From assembly GCF_002994745.2 (NCBI RefSeq), contig NC_037091.1, positions 26,603,789 to 26,667,788 of the forward strand: 64,000 nucleotides of DNA, given 5' to 3'. Below are positions 34,452 to 45,830 of the stretch, piece after piece (within the stretch, counting starts at the first letter, position 1; each line of letters begins with the position of its first letter). The notes beneath the pieces are model-generated. The model saw only the letters and a list, made by a program, of their open reading frames with translations, was not told the origin of the DNA and made no database searches. This stretch comes from Rosa chinensis. Taxonomy: Eukaryota; Streptophyta; Magnoliopsida; Rosales; Rosaceae. A program made the translations under genes and the position numbers.

Positions 34452-37400
34452 TGTTGAGAGAAAATTGCACACAGTGAACGTAAATGTCACCCAACATAAT
34501 TTCACTCGTATTCATTTAGTGAATAGAGTTTTTATTATTTTGGGTTCGACCCATTCAAGACAGAATGTGTCTCTTAATTACAATCCCTTATTACAGGGAA
34601 ACACCTTTTGATTCCATTTATGAAGAAACCAATTGATGAGATGTGTGTTTGTTTGTTTTTGCGGCTGCACCCGGACATTTGAATGGGTTGCCTACGTACC
34701 CTTGGAGAGGGATCAAGCCACTCGTAGTTCAAGAGTTCCAATGAGTGAATGACTCATTGGAGGGCTTTGATTTTGGAATGAGAGTAGTGTTTGGGACGAA
34801 TTTGGTTTAAGTGGACCAGAGATTCGATTTTGTGTTTAGGACGCTGTTGCATCTAGATGAATTTGGTTCTAGATTGCCTACATACCCTTTGCGGGATCAA
34901 ACCACATGTAGTTCCGACTTTTGAGATTTAAATGGGTAGATGACCCATTTGTTTTGAATTTGTGTTTGGGGAAGGGTTTAAAGCCCTTGAATTTGGTTTG
35001 GACTTTATTTGTGTGATTTGGAATGGATTTGATTTTTGTGGTATTGGGAGAATTTGACTGGAGTCAGAGATTCATATGGGACTGGTTGAATTTGACTGGT
35101 GGAGTCAGGAATTCTGTTTAGAGTTGCGGTTGCATCTAGTGGGTCGCTAGACTGCCTACATACCCTGTGAAGGGATCAAACCACTGTAGTTCATTGGAAT
35201 TTGACTTTTCGGTTTTGTACCGACTTTTGTGTTTAACGGATGTGTATATATTTTTTGAACCCATCAAATAGACTTTTTGAGTGAACACCGAATTTGATAG
35301 ATCGTCCGCCAATTTGATTTGGACACCCATCGAGCCTTGCTGTGCAATGAGCTTTATGTCACTTCGCCTGAACCATAGTGATCTGCTTCAAGTGAGTAAT
35401 TGTTTTGGACACCCATCCAGATAAGCTTTGAGATTGGAATCGAAGATTTGATGTGGACCTTTATAGAGTGGGCTTGCTTCCATTTTTTTTGTAGGAGGCC
35501 CAATAAACCGACCCGGTCAAATGCGATCTTCTTTGGACTTCTCAAAATGTGATTCTTCAAGTTAAATTAATGAAAATTTATTATCCATTAATTAATTAAC
35601 CAACTGTTTTTGTCATTAGTCTTTGACGTGATAAGCATGACTTCATGACAAGGTAGGAAGCCAATTATGATAGCACCATCTTGATTTATGTCGAGTACGA
35701 AGCGGTGGGTTTTATCTCCACATTGCATTGTGAGTGTGAATTATTAAAAGCAGAGAGCAGTCAGACCACCATTTCCGTTCTTTGGTCTCTTCATTTTTGT
35801 CTCCGGTTAGCTTCATAATTAGCCAAGGCTTTCTTTGAGCTTCTTCAGATGCTAATAAAAAATTACTGCCACTTTGACTAGTGAGTTCTGGTCAAGGAAG
35901 GCACCATGTTTGTTTGGTGCGTATGAGCAGCAACAACACTAGTGTGATTATTCTTTGGCTTAGGAATCATGTTTTTCCTGTAGTGATGGCTGTGGGTGGC
36001 TTCTCAAGAATAATCATGCATGGAGATGAATCATGGCTCAAGCTTGGTTGGTTAGGACAAAAAACTGCCGCTCCAAACTTATCATCTTGCAAAAGCTTAC
36101 TGCAATGACAATTTGGCTTCATACCAAAAGTACCGCTTTGTTCTTGTCCATCACGTGGCTTTCAGGTGGTCTCAGGATTGATTGCACCAGAACAATCCTC
36201 GATGCATGCTAGAGTAGCCCACAAGGAACAGCTCTAGCATTCGTGATGCCTTCTGCATTTGTGTGCTTGCCGCAAGTATCAGACAATTCCCATAACTCCT
36301 CCACCTTGTTTTCTGCAGTGTAGTGCTCATAAGTGAGTCAAGCATAACACGATGCAGTCTTGTGTTTGAAGGTAAACACCCTTCTATAGAAAGGTAGCCA
36401 CTTTGCTTTCAGGGGCACGATTCTGATGATGAATTTGATGCAGGTGGAGTAATGTCCTAGCTTTGGCGCTGCATCAAGATCCCTCCAGAGCTGTTTCTTC
36501 ACTTCGTGAGCCCAAGAACTTTGCAGATTTGTACTTGGTGTGAACTGGCAGCCTCAGGCTTTCACTTGACAAGCTTATTTTTGCCACCCATATGCAGGAC
36601 GCACCGCGATACAGGCATCAAAAACAAGCATGGTGAACCCCCTTGAACTTGAAGCTTGCTTCCGCCACCTATACGCAGGACGCACCGCAGTATAGGCATC
36701 GAAAGCAAGTGCAGCATGGAGTGACACCACGGCTGTGAATGAGGGCTTGATGTCGACTTTGTGTCTTGCCCGGAAGCCGTTGGTGAGATTTGTGAGGATG
36801 ACAGCAACGAGGGACTTTTGGAGAGAGGATAGACCATCAACTTCTTGTTTGGAGTGCTCATAGTCTTACATGATCACCTATTTAGCTTTCTGTAATCATA
36901 TTATGTAGAACAAAGAGAACACTTGAGTGAAAATGATAATTGACAGCATATGGAAGAAATTATACCCACTGCTCTATGTTTGTAGCTTCTCGTGGTCTCT
37001 TCTTAGCTTCGAATTATTCTTCTCTTCTTCCCTTCCTCTTCTTTCTCTGCTCCTGCGTTTTTTTTTCCTCTGCTCTCTCTCTCTCTCTCTCTTTTTTCTT
37101 CTTTCGTTGCCTCTCTGCCCTCTCTTTTTGTTTTGCTGCTCTCCCCCCGGTATGGTAGCTCCTTTTATAGGAGAGTAATGGATGAGGTTGAGTTGAGGAT
37201 GACTCCAGTTTGAATTTGAATGATTTGATATTCAAAATCAGTTTGACCAAGTTTGTAGGTGTTTGGCGCATCCCCACAAAGCCGCTGGGATTTGGCTTTG
37301 ATCTTATCATAGTTGAAGAGTCCAACTAAACAACTTGGACGTTGATTTGCATGCATGCCTCCTTTTTCCAACAATCATCCACTTGTTTTGCTGATCATGA

Positions 37401-37766
37401 TAGAGTTTTTGATTCAAAAAAATGAAACTGCATGTGTAGGCGTCTTGCAATGAAGTAGATTTGAATGAAAAAGGTTTGACCGCCTTTATCACTTGGTTTT
37501 GCATTTTAAACAAGACACCAGAATGTTGAATATATCTTCTTCTTCCTTTCTTGAATATATATATTTTTCCCAGCTTTACTTCGGCAAGTCTATCACTTCC
37601 TATTTCTTTGACTAACTTTGTAACAAACTTTATCAATCTCCAACTTGCCACGTCCACATCCTTTAATTGAAACAAAGTCTTATCTTTCTCTTTTTTGTTG
37701 GAACTTTGTGCTTCATATATGGCTAGGATAAATTTAAATTGGAGATGCGATTTTTCTTTTTCAACA
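34452..37766 (-). mobile_element. 3' LTR of the nested element
   Basis: 3315 bp. In minus orientation it lies downstream of gag and is preceded by a purine tract (ttgagggggcaac on the minus strand, 37767-37779). A minus-strand TATA box (ctataaaagg) lies near 37161-37171, beside a long CT tract at 37021-37150. Three copies of a hairpin motif lie at 34688-35192. Short open frames in it recur exactly 5766 bp to the right and are not genes. Confidence 0.92.
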
Positions 37767-38231
37767 GTTGCCCCCTCAAGCGTCGTGCGTGGAATAGCTT
37801 TGCGCGTGCGAGGCTTGACAACTTTTTCTATTTTCAATGAAGGCGAGTTGATGCTTTGACCATGTTGCAACTCATCTTTCCCATACTTTGGCTTCTTTTC
37901 TTCACTAGTTGTAGTTTATACTCGCACAAGGAGTCTCTGAGGTGCAAGGCTTTGCGCCATTGGATCACAACCTGTTGGCAGAGAAAATTTGATTTTGAGA
38001 ATTTTGTGGCTGGATCTAGAATTTGAGACTAGACTGCCTACGTACCCGTTTAAGGGATCAAGCCGTACGTAGTTCCCATGAGGATTTTTTTTTTTTTTTT
38101 TTTTTTTTTGAAGCCTTAATTTTTGCTTGAACTACCCTTTGTGGGGTTTTTGTTCAACAGGCATATATACTTTTTTTTTCCGCTCTAATTTTTGCTTGGA
38201 CTGCCCTTTCGGGTTTTCAATCCAGCGAGCA

Positions 38232-38264
<33 letters not shown>

Positions 38265-38310
38265 GAAGCACCTTTTGAGAGACAGATAAGATCGCAAACA
38301 AATTTCGATT
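37767..38310 (-). other. Untranslated 3' interior of the nested element
   Basis: Between gag and the 3' LTR. It has a fourth copy of the LTR hairpin motif (38032-38075, stem ctacgtac/gtacgtag) and two long T runs (about 38088-38110 and 38238-38264). A related pair of phrases, gaactaccctttgtggggtt and ggactgccctttcgggtttt, follows T runs. There is no frame of note. Confidence 0.6.
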
Positions 38311-38697
38311 TTACTTTGCTGACGATGTCTCCACCTCAATTTCCTTGTTGTTGACCATTTCTTGGATTATGTTCTTCAAAACGAAGCAATCCTTCGTTGG
38401 ATGACTAACAATTCGATGGTACTGGCAATATCTGGGGTCGTTGGTCTTGTTGACTTCGCTCTGTCGTTTTGGTTCAGGAAGCTCGATAACTCGTGCTTTG
38501 TTGAGCTCACTGAAAATTTGTTCGACATCATCATCATCGAAAGAGTATTTGACTTCTTTCCTTTCTTTGAGAGTGAACTTTCTAGACCCTTCTTTTCCTT
38601 TGCATTTGTTCGACTTGGTGTCAGTTTCGACAAAGGTTGCCAGTGACTCATCTGTATTGTCGACTCTATGGTCTTTAAAGGATGCCCTCTGTGTCAT
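38311..38697 (-). CDS. C-terminal Gag piece of the nested element
   Basis: 128 residues on the minus strand. The ATG overlaps the stop of the upstream gag frame in ATGA (38694-38697). It is acidic and lysine-rich, then reads CQYHRIVSHPTKDCFVLK, the zinc-finger-like Gag end of Tat/Ogre-type Ty3 elements (Y-C-x2-H, H-x4-C). In full-length relatives this is normally continuous with the capsid domain, so here a frame change splits Gag in two, or the overlap serves to couple translation. Confidence 0.72.
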   Translation of the reverse strand: MTQRASFKDHRVDNTDESLATFVETDTKSNKCKGKEGSRKFTLKERKEVKYSFDDDDVEQIFSELNKARVIELPEPKRQSEVNKTNDPRYCQYHRIVSHPTKDCFVLKNIIQEMVNNKEIEVETSSAK

Positions 38698-40211
38698 AAT
38701 CTTCTACGGGCAACTTGTCTTTCGACATTGCTAGCTTTTGAGACTAGCGCTTCGAATGTTTGAGGTTCTGCGGTGCTGACAAAAGTTGCTATATGTGGCA
38801 AGAGATTGTTTGAGCACATTTGTACCGCCGAAAGCTCCGTTAATTTTTCCGAGCATTGAAGGTTTAAGCTCCTCCATCTGGATATGAATTCATTGGTGCT
38901 TTCATCAGACTCCTGTTTAGTGTCAGCCAAGTCGATAATCGAGACTTTCTTTTTGGAGCTGACAAATTGTGCCAGAAATGCTCTTTGCATATCGTCCCAT
39001 GTGAGGATAGAACCTGGTTGTAGTTGACTGTACCAAGTAAAAGCTGCTCCTCTGAGGGACTGAACAAACTGCCTTACTAGCAATGCATCTGATTGTGATG
39101 TTTCCCCGCAGGCTGAGAAGAAATGAGCCAAATGTTCATGCGGAGAGCCATCTACTCCATCGAACTTGTCAAAAGTTGGCCTCTGATAGCCTTTAGGGAA
39201 TGGTAGTGCATCATAATGAGCAGGGTAGGGTTTCAAGTACCCAGAGAACTGTGGATTTGAGGTCGTGTATACTTCACGGATTCCTTTTGCAATTAGTGTC
39301 TTTATGTCTTCAAGACTTGCGATTGTGGAACCATGCCCTCCTATTTGCTTTTCACGATCACTTTTTTCATCATTTTTGTGATTGCCAATGTTAGCCATAG
39401 TGGCTAATTGAGAAGTCAGTGCTGCTATTTGAGCATCTTTTTCAGCTAGCATCATCTTCATTTCTTCTAGCTGCTCTTCTATCGTCGATGCGTTTGTGAC
39501 CATAACTGACATGGTCTCGGGCTTTGTGCCGTTATTTGTCTTAAACATTTCTTGAGTATTTGGACTAACAACAGGGACCAAATATGGTCTTGATTCTGCT
39601 GAAGAGTCCCGGAAGTCCCCCTGTGGTACATTAGCTTGAAATGCCCCCTGTGATCTATTTGCTTGGAATGCCCCCACTGGTATACGTGCTTTCTTGGACT
39701 TTCCAGTTGTAGAAGCTATTTTGTTGACCCCTGATAGACTTTGTTGATGGTGCACTTTAACAACTTCGTCCTGCCGGCCAGATGAGCTGTCAGAGGTTGA
39801 GGTGAACTTGACTATCTGAGGTTTGGAAGCTATGTTAGCGGTCGATGATCGAAGATATACTTGTTGTGGGGACTTGAGGGACCGGGCTTCGGGCCTTGTT
39901 GGAACCTCATGTGGTGTAACGACTAAAGTGATTGGAATAGAACCAATCATTATCTGAGTAGTGACAGGGGCATGTGTATCATGGTTGAGCTTTGGGACAT
40001 CGCTTCTGATTGGAGCCGCATCGATGATGCATGAAACACGATGATCAGCTCGTCTTGCATCTCCAGCCTTTGACTCAGTAGCCTTGAGATCTTGGAAGTT
40101 CATTGTCACTTGTGGTGCCATGTGATATCCTGAGGCAAACAAGTAACAAATATGATTAGTTATATCATAAATGGAGATGAAAAGGAGAATGGGTCCCACT
40201 GGGCGTGCCAA
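38694..40211 (-). CDS. Gag capsid protein of the nested element
   Basis: 505 residues on the minus strand. Residues after about 330 form the retrotransposon Gag domain: FDKFDGVDGSPHEHLAHFFS, LRGAAFTWYSQL, TWDDMQRAFLAQF and NEFISRWRSLNLQ. A coiled stretch around 250-270 (EEQLEEMKMMLAEKDAQIAA) precedes it. The first ATG (40211) overlaps the primer-binding region, so a later Met, MAPQVTMNF at about 40120, is a likelier start. It is intact and part of a nearly unmutated element. It would assemble particles, perhaps usable by an autonomous relative. Confidence 0.85.
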   Translation of the reverse strand: MARPVGPILLFISIYDITNHICYLFASGYHMAPQVTMNFQDLKATESKAGDARRADHRVSCIIDAAPIRSDVPKLNHDTHAPVTTQIMIGSIPITLVVTPHEVPTRPEARSLKSPQQVYLRSSTANIASKPQIVKFTSTSDSSSGRQDEVVKVHHQQSLSGVNKIASTTGKSKKARIPVGAFQANRSQGAFQANVPQGDFRDSSAESRPYLVPVVSPNTQEMFKTNNGTKPETMSVMVTNASTIEEQLEEMKMMLAEKDAQIAALTSQLATMANIGNHKNDEKSDREKQIGGHGSTIASLEDIKTLIAKGIREVYTTSNPQFSGYLKPYPAHYDALPFPKGYQRPTFDKFDGVDGSPHEHLAHFFSACGETSQSDALLVRQFVQSLRGAAFTWYSQLQPGSILTWDDMQRAFLAQFVSSKKKVSIIDLADTKQESDESTNEFISRWRSLNLQCSEKLTELSAVQMCSNNLLPHIATFVSTAEPQTFEALVSKASNVERQVARRRL

Positions 40212-40217
40212 AAATTA
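40190..40217 (-). other. Primer binding site of the nested element
   Basis: On the minus strand, directly after the 5' LTR, the sequence reads taatttttggcacgcccagt and then gggacc. The tggcacgcccagtggga form is common in Tat-like plant Ty3 elements. I did not assign the tRNA. Confidence 0.65.
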
Positions 40218-43200
40218 TGTTGAGAGAAAATTGCACACAGTGAACGTAAATGTCACCCAACATAATTTCACTCGTATTCATTTAGTGAATAGAGTTTTTA
40301 TTATTTTGGGTTCGACCCATTCAAGACAGAATGTGTCTCTTAATTACAATCCCTTATTACAGGGAAACACCTTTTGATTCCATTTATGAAGAAACCAATT
40401 GATGAGATGTGTGTTTGTTTGTTTTTGCGGCTGCACCCGGACATTTGAATGGGTTGCCTACGTACCCTTGGAGAGGGATCAAGCCACTCGTAGTTCAAGA
40501 GTTCCAATGAGTGAATGACTCATTGGAGGGCTTTGATTTTGGAATGAGAGTAGTGTTTGGGACGAATTTGGTTTAAGTGGACCAGAGATTCGATTTTGTG
40601 TTTAGGACGCTGTTGCATCTAGATGAATTTGGTTCTAGATTGCCTACATACCCTTTGCGGGATCAAACCACATGTAGTTCCGACTTTTGAGATTTAAATG
40701 GGTAGATGACCCATTTGTTTTGAATTTGTGTTTGGGGAAGGGTTTAAAGCCCTTGAATTTGGTTTGGACTTTATTTGTGTGATTTGGAATGGATTTGATT
40801 TTTGTGGTATTGGGAGAATTTGACTGGAGTCAGAGATTCATATGGGACTGGTTGAATTTGACTGGTGGAGTCAGGAATTCTGTTTAGAGTTGCGGTTGCA
40901 TCTAGTGGGTCGCTAGACTGCCTACATACCCTGTGAAGGGATCAAACCACTGTAGTTCATTGGAATTTGACTTTTCGGTTTTGTACCGACTTTTGTGTTT
41001 AACGGATGTGTATATATTTTTTGAACCCATCAAATAGACTTTTTGAGTGAACACCGAATTTGATAGATCGTCCGCCAATTTGATTTGGACACCCATCGAG
41101 CCTTGCTGTGCAATGAGCTTTATGTCACTTCGCCTGAACCATAGTGATCTGCTTCAAGTGAGTAATTGTTTTGGACACCCATCCAGATAAGCTTTGAGAT
41201 TGGAATCGAAGATTTGATGTGGACCTTTATAGAGTGGGCTTGCTTCCATTTTTTTTGTAGGAGGCCCAATAAACCGACCCGGTCAAATGCGATCTTCTTT
41301 GGACTTCTCAAAATGTGATTCTTCAAGTTAAATTAATGAAAATTTATTATCCATTAATTAATTAACCAACTGTTTTTGTCATTAGTCTTTGACGTGATAA
41401 GCATGACTTCATGACAAGGTAGGAAGCCAATTATGATAGCACCATCTTGATTTATGTCGAGTACGAAGCGGTGGGTTTTATCTCCACATTGCATTGTGAG
41501 TGTGAATTATTAAAAGCAGAGAGCAGTCAGACCACCATTTCCGTTCTTTGGTCTCTTCATTTTTGTCTCCGGTTAGCTTCATAATTAGCCAAGGCTTTCT
41601 TTGAGCTTCTTCAGATGCTAATAAAAAATTACTGCCACTTTGACTAGTGAGTTCTGGTCAAGGAAGGCACCATGTTTGTTTGGTGCGTATGAGCAGCAAC
41701 AACACTAGTGTGATTATTCTTTGGCTTAGGAATCATGTTTTTCCTGTAGTGATGGCTGTGGGTGGCTTCTCAAGAATAATCATGCATGGAGATGAATCAT
41801 GGCTCAAGCTTGGTTGGTTAGGACAAAAAACTGCCGCTCCAAACTTATCATCTTGCAAAAGCTTACTGCAATGACAATTTGGCTTCATACCAAAAGTACC
41901 GCTTTGTTCTTGTCCATCACGTGGCTTTCAGGTGGTCTCAGGATTGATTGCACCAGAACAATCCTCGATGCATGCTAGAGTAGCCCACAAGGAACAGCTC
42001 TAGCATTCGTGATGCCTTCTGCATTTGTGTGCTTGCCGCAAGTATCAGACAATTCCCATAACTCCTCCACCTTGTTTTCTGCAGTGTAGTGCTCATAAGT
42101 GAGTCAAGCATAACACGATGCAGTCTTGTGTTTGAAGGTAAACACCCTTCTATAGAAAGGTAGCCACTTTGCTTTCAGGGGCACGATTCTGATGATGAAT
42201 TTGATGCAGGTGGAGTAATGTCCTAGCTTTGGCGCTGCATCAAGATCCCTCCAGAGCTGTTTCTTCACTTCGTGAGCCCAAGAACTTTGCAGATTTGTAC
42301 TTGGTGTGAACTGGCAGCCTCAGGCTTTCACTTGACAAGCTTATTTTTGCCACCCATATGCAGGACGCACCGCGATACAGGCATCAAAAACAAGCATGGT
42401 GAACCCCCTTGAACTTGAAGCTTGCTTCCGCCACCTATACGCAGGACGCACCGCAGTATAGGCATCGAAAGCAAGTGCAGCATGGAGTGACACCACGGCT
42501 GTGAATGAGGGCTTGATGTCGACTTTGTGTCTTGCCCGGAAGCCGTTGGTGAGATTTGTGAGGATGACAGCAACGAGGGACTTTTGGAGAGAGGATAGAC
42601 CATCAACTTCTTGTTTGGAGTGCTCATAGTCTTACATGATCACCTATTTAGCTTTCTGTAATCATATTATGTAGAACAAAGAGAACACTTGAGTGAAAAT
42701 GATAATTGACAGCATATGGAAGAAATTATACCCACTGCTCTATGTTTGTAGCTTCTCGTGGTCTCTTCTTAGCTTCGAATTATTCTTCTCTTCTTCCCTT
42801 CCTCTTCTTTCTCTGCTCCTGCGTTTTTTTTTCCTCTGCTCTCTCTCTCTCTCTCTCTTTTTTCTTCTTTCGTTGCCTCTCTGCCCTCTCTTTTTGTTTT
42901 GCTGCTCTCCCCCCGGTATGGTAGCTCCTTTTATAGGAGAGTAATGGATGAGGTTGAGTTGAGGATGACTCCAGTTTGAATTTGAATGATTTGATATTCA
43001 AAATCAGTTTGACCAAGTTTGTAGGTGTTTGGCGCATCCCCACAAAGCCGCTGGGATTTGGCTTTGATCTTATCATAGTTGAAGAGTCCAACTAAACAAC
43101 TTGGACGTTGATTTGCATGCATGCCTCCTTTTTCCAACAATCATCCACTTGTTTTGCTGATCATGATAGAGTTTTTGATTCAAAAAAAATGAAACTGCAT

Positions 43201-43533
43201 GTGTAGGCGTCTTGCAATGAAGTAGATTTGAATGAAAAAGGTTTGACCGCCTTTATCACTTGGTTTTGCATTTTAAACAAGACACCAGAATGTTGAATAT
43301 ATCTTCTTCTTCCTTTCTTGAATATATATATTTTTCCCAGCTTTACTTCGGCAAGTCTATCACTTCCTATTTCTTTGACTGACTTTGTAACAAACTTTAT
43401 CAATCTCCAACTTGCCACGTCCACATCCTTTAATTGAAACAAAGTCTTATCTTTCTCTTTTTTGTTGGAACTTTGTGCTTCATATATGGCTAGGATAAAT
43501 TTAAATTGGAGATGCGATTTTTCTTTTTCAACA
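40218..43533 (-). mobile_element. 5' LTR of the nested element
   Basis: 3316 bp, essentially identical to 34452-37766. The TATA box on the minus strand is near 42927-42937. The hairpin motif copies fall at 40454-40496, 40639-40680 and 40917-40958. With transcription starting near 42900, most of this LTR (about 2.7 kb) would be R-U5 leader. Confidence 0.92.
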
Positions 43534-43538
43534 CTATA

Positions 43539-45211
43539 TACCATATATATACCATATTTTTTTGCCTACATTGAGGACAATGTAGATTCTAAGTGTGGGG
43601 TGGGTTTACACCTTTATTTTCAAAATTTTTTCAGTTTAAAAAAAAAAAAAATTTAAAAAATGTTGGTTTTAGAGTCTTTTTGTTTGTTTGAGTCTTAGGA
43701 TGCTCCTAACGTCTAGGATGAACATGTCTCTGAATTCATGGCTGAAGGTTTTCACAATCGAAATAGGACTTAATTGAATTCTGTGGTTAATCAACGTTGT
43801 GATGCTTGTATGAAGATTTGAGATAGGGTTGTAACTTGGTTCATTAAGCATGCTAGGATTAAGTCTGATTCATTTGACCCTAAGTGAGCTGTTGAGCTAA
43901 AATACCTTCTTTTCGAGTGCTTATTGATAAATTCATAATTTCATGGCTGTATTTGCAAAACCTCATCATTCTTTGAAAATCCAATGATCATGTGCCGTAG
44001 ATTTTAATGGACTAGAGAGTACTAGAACTCGGCTGTTGTGACTGTCAAAACTTGTATGCCATAATATGCCCTGATCCTGGATAGGATAGAAGGCATTAGG
44101 GTAACCACCATAGCCAAACAAGCATGTGTCCCCAATTGTGCCCGTCGTGGGACTCCTTAGAATGAACCCCTTTGAGCCTACGTTTAAAACCTCTGTTTCA
44201 TCACCCTCACTACCCTACCATGAGCTTAGTACAGGATATCTCTACCCTTGTCTTAGGGACTTAGTAGAGCATGACATAGTGTGTAGGGGTGACGATGAAA
44301 GACAAGTGTGGGGTGGGAAAAACCAAGAAAAAGAAGGAAGATTGCCGTGAAAAATGAATGAAAGAAAATGAAGAAAAAAAAATGAAAAAAAAAAAAAAAA
44401 AAAGAAAGAAAGAAAAACGGCAAAAGAGGAGACAAATTGAAAAGAAAACTCTTGGGAAATTGTTGAAGTGTGGTTTTGGACTTTCAAATTTGTAGAAGGC
44501 TCAAAGTTGAAAATTATGCCTTTGTCCATTCCCATGTTGGTTAGAGTGAAGGTTTGGCCCAAAACAATGATATTTGGCGTACAAAAATGATGACATAACG
44601 TGGTCCTTATATGCTCTGCTAGGTCCTTAGGATTTTTGTATCCTTAATCTTCATTTCGAAAACCCTAGCTTAGCCCCATTACAACCTGTTTTAAGTGCTT
44701 ACTTGATCCTTGAGATGGGTAGTCTTTGGTTAGTGGAGTCAGGTACGCAGTCGAGCTTATGGTTTAGGTCCATTTGTGCACTTAGTCATTTCATGAGGTC
44801 TTTAAAAATTCTTCACAAAATGCGTTTATTGATGAAATATGCAAGCTGTTTGTTGCCTTACAATTTGTTCTCTTGCATATACTTGAGTGTGAAGCTTTTA
44901 AGCATAGCCATTTCTGAGAGAAAAATAGAGAGTATGCCTTGTGAGTTTGGATTGGACTTGTTCGAAACATGCTATCATTCATTGTATAACTTAAGTTCTC
45001 CATATCTTGCTTAGTCATATGAATGTCACATGTTTATTAACCATGGAATTATCTATGCGATTTTGATTAAGTGTTTAACGTGAAAGCCATGAGTTTGGAG
45101 TCTCTGAGACAACAGTTAGGAGCAATAGAGTCATTTACTTTTTTTGAGTTGTTGTTTTGTTTTGTATTTTCGTTTTGCTAAGGGACTAGCAAAAGCTAAG
45201 TGTGGGGTAGT
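43539..45211 (+). other. Athila 3' noncoding region and polypurine tract
   Basis: Resumes the host Athila element after the nested insertion. It contains cattgaggacaatgtag followed by aagtgtggggtggg (about 43571-43606), a known style of Athila/Tat 3' region, an A-rich stretch at about 44366-44404, and aagtgtggggtagt directly before the 3' LTR (45198-45211) as polypurine tract. Together with 34235-34446 this is about 1.9 kb with no env-like open frame, although some Athila elements have one. Confidence 0.65.
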
Positions 45212-45830
45212 TGATAGGACCAAAAATGTGTGACGATATTATTGATTATGTGCCTCATTTTAGCCTTATTTTTCCCTTAGTTTAGTGTTTTGAGTCATTA
45301 TGTCATTTTGAGAGTCTTGTTGAGTGTTTGGAGTGAAATAGGCGGAAAAAGTAAAATTCATGAAAAATCCTAGCTGGATCAGGATTCCTAACTGTCAACT
45401 GTTTTTGCAGTCTTTACATTTTAATTCCCTTTATTTTCTCTAGAAAATTCTGATATTCTCCTGCTTGTTGTAGGAAACGTTGCCTGGTGGAACTCTTGGA
45501 AACAGCAATGATGGAGTCATAAAATAAAGCATTAAGATATTTGACCAAGCAATGAAGAAGGGAAATAAAGGAGAAAAGACGTTTCATCTGGAAAATAAAT
45601 TAGAGAAAGACGTTTTCAGTTGAGGAATAAAAGAGAAAGATGTTTCAGTTGGAAAATAAAAGAGAATGACGTTTCAGCTTGGAAATTAAAAGAATTGCCC
45701 CTTTATGAGAGGAGTTAAGGCCATAAAGGAGACGTTTCAGTTGGGAAAGCCAACCAATGCTCCCCTATAAATAGGCAACGTCCAGAACATAATTGGCATC
45801 ACTTCCTGGCCAAAAACCATTCCAAGACTG
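45212..45830 (+). mobile_element. Athila 3' LTR, truncated
   Basis: Matches 25902-26520 base for base in length, with five substitutions in my count. It stops after ccaagactg. The following gccaaaaacc repeats a word found 22 bp earlier, then another element's sequence begins. It keeps the TATA box at 45765-45775. Confidence 0.9.

Larger units (their letters stand above)
34452..43533 (-). mobile_element. Young nested gag-only LTR retrotransposon, minus strand
   Basis: Two direct LTRs (34452-37766 and 40218-43533) bound a short 2.45 kb interior. The element is flanked by the five-base duplication CTATA at 34447-34451 and 43534-43538. LTR ends are TGTTGAGAGA...TTTCAACA. In my comparison they differ by one substitution (ctaac/ctgac near 37610 and 43380) and one A in a homopolymer (near 37420 and 43185). 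The interior holds a Gag-type coding region on the minus strand but no protease, RT, RNase H or integrase. It is therefore a non-autonomous gag-only (TR-GAG-like) element of Tat/Ogre-like affinity that needs a partner for movement. Confidence 0.92.
25902..45830 (+). mobile_element. Athila-lineage Ty3 retrotransposon with nested insertion
   Basis: In order: 5' LTR, tRNA-Asp-type PBS, leader, gag-protease, RT-RNase H, integrase, a noncoding 3' region with typical aagtgtggggt motifs, and a 3' LTR. The element measures about 10.8 kb once the nested element (34452-43533 plus one TSD copy) is removed. The 3' LTR is cut after 619 bp and joined to an unrelated Ty3 LTR, so no target duplication can be read. 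Over the shared 619 bp I count five substitutions and no indels between the LTRs (about 0.8 percent), so insertion was fairly recent. Stop codons in pol make it non-autonomous. Confidence 0.9.

Noticed and set aside
34688..43091. Many short open frames repeated exactly 5766 bp apart, looking like duplicated genes
   Set aside because: They are the two LTRs of one element. None has a domain and they lie in noncoding, pyrimidine-rich DNA.
34235..45211. Possible env-like ORF in the Athila 3' region
   Set aside because: After removing the nested element only about 1.9 kb remains, with no open frame of suitable length or membrane segments.
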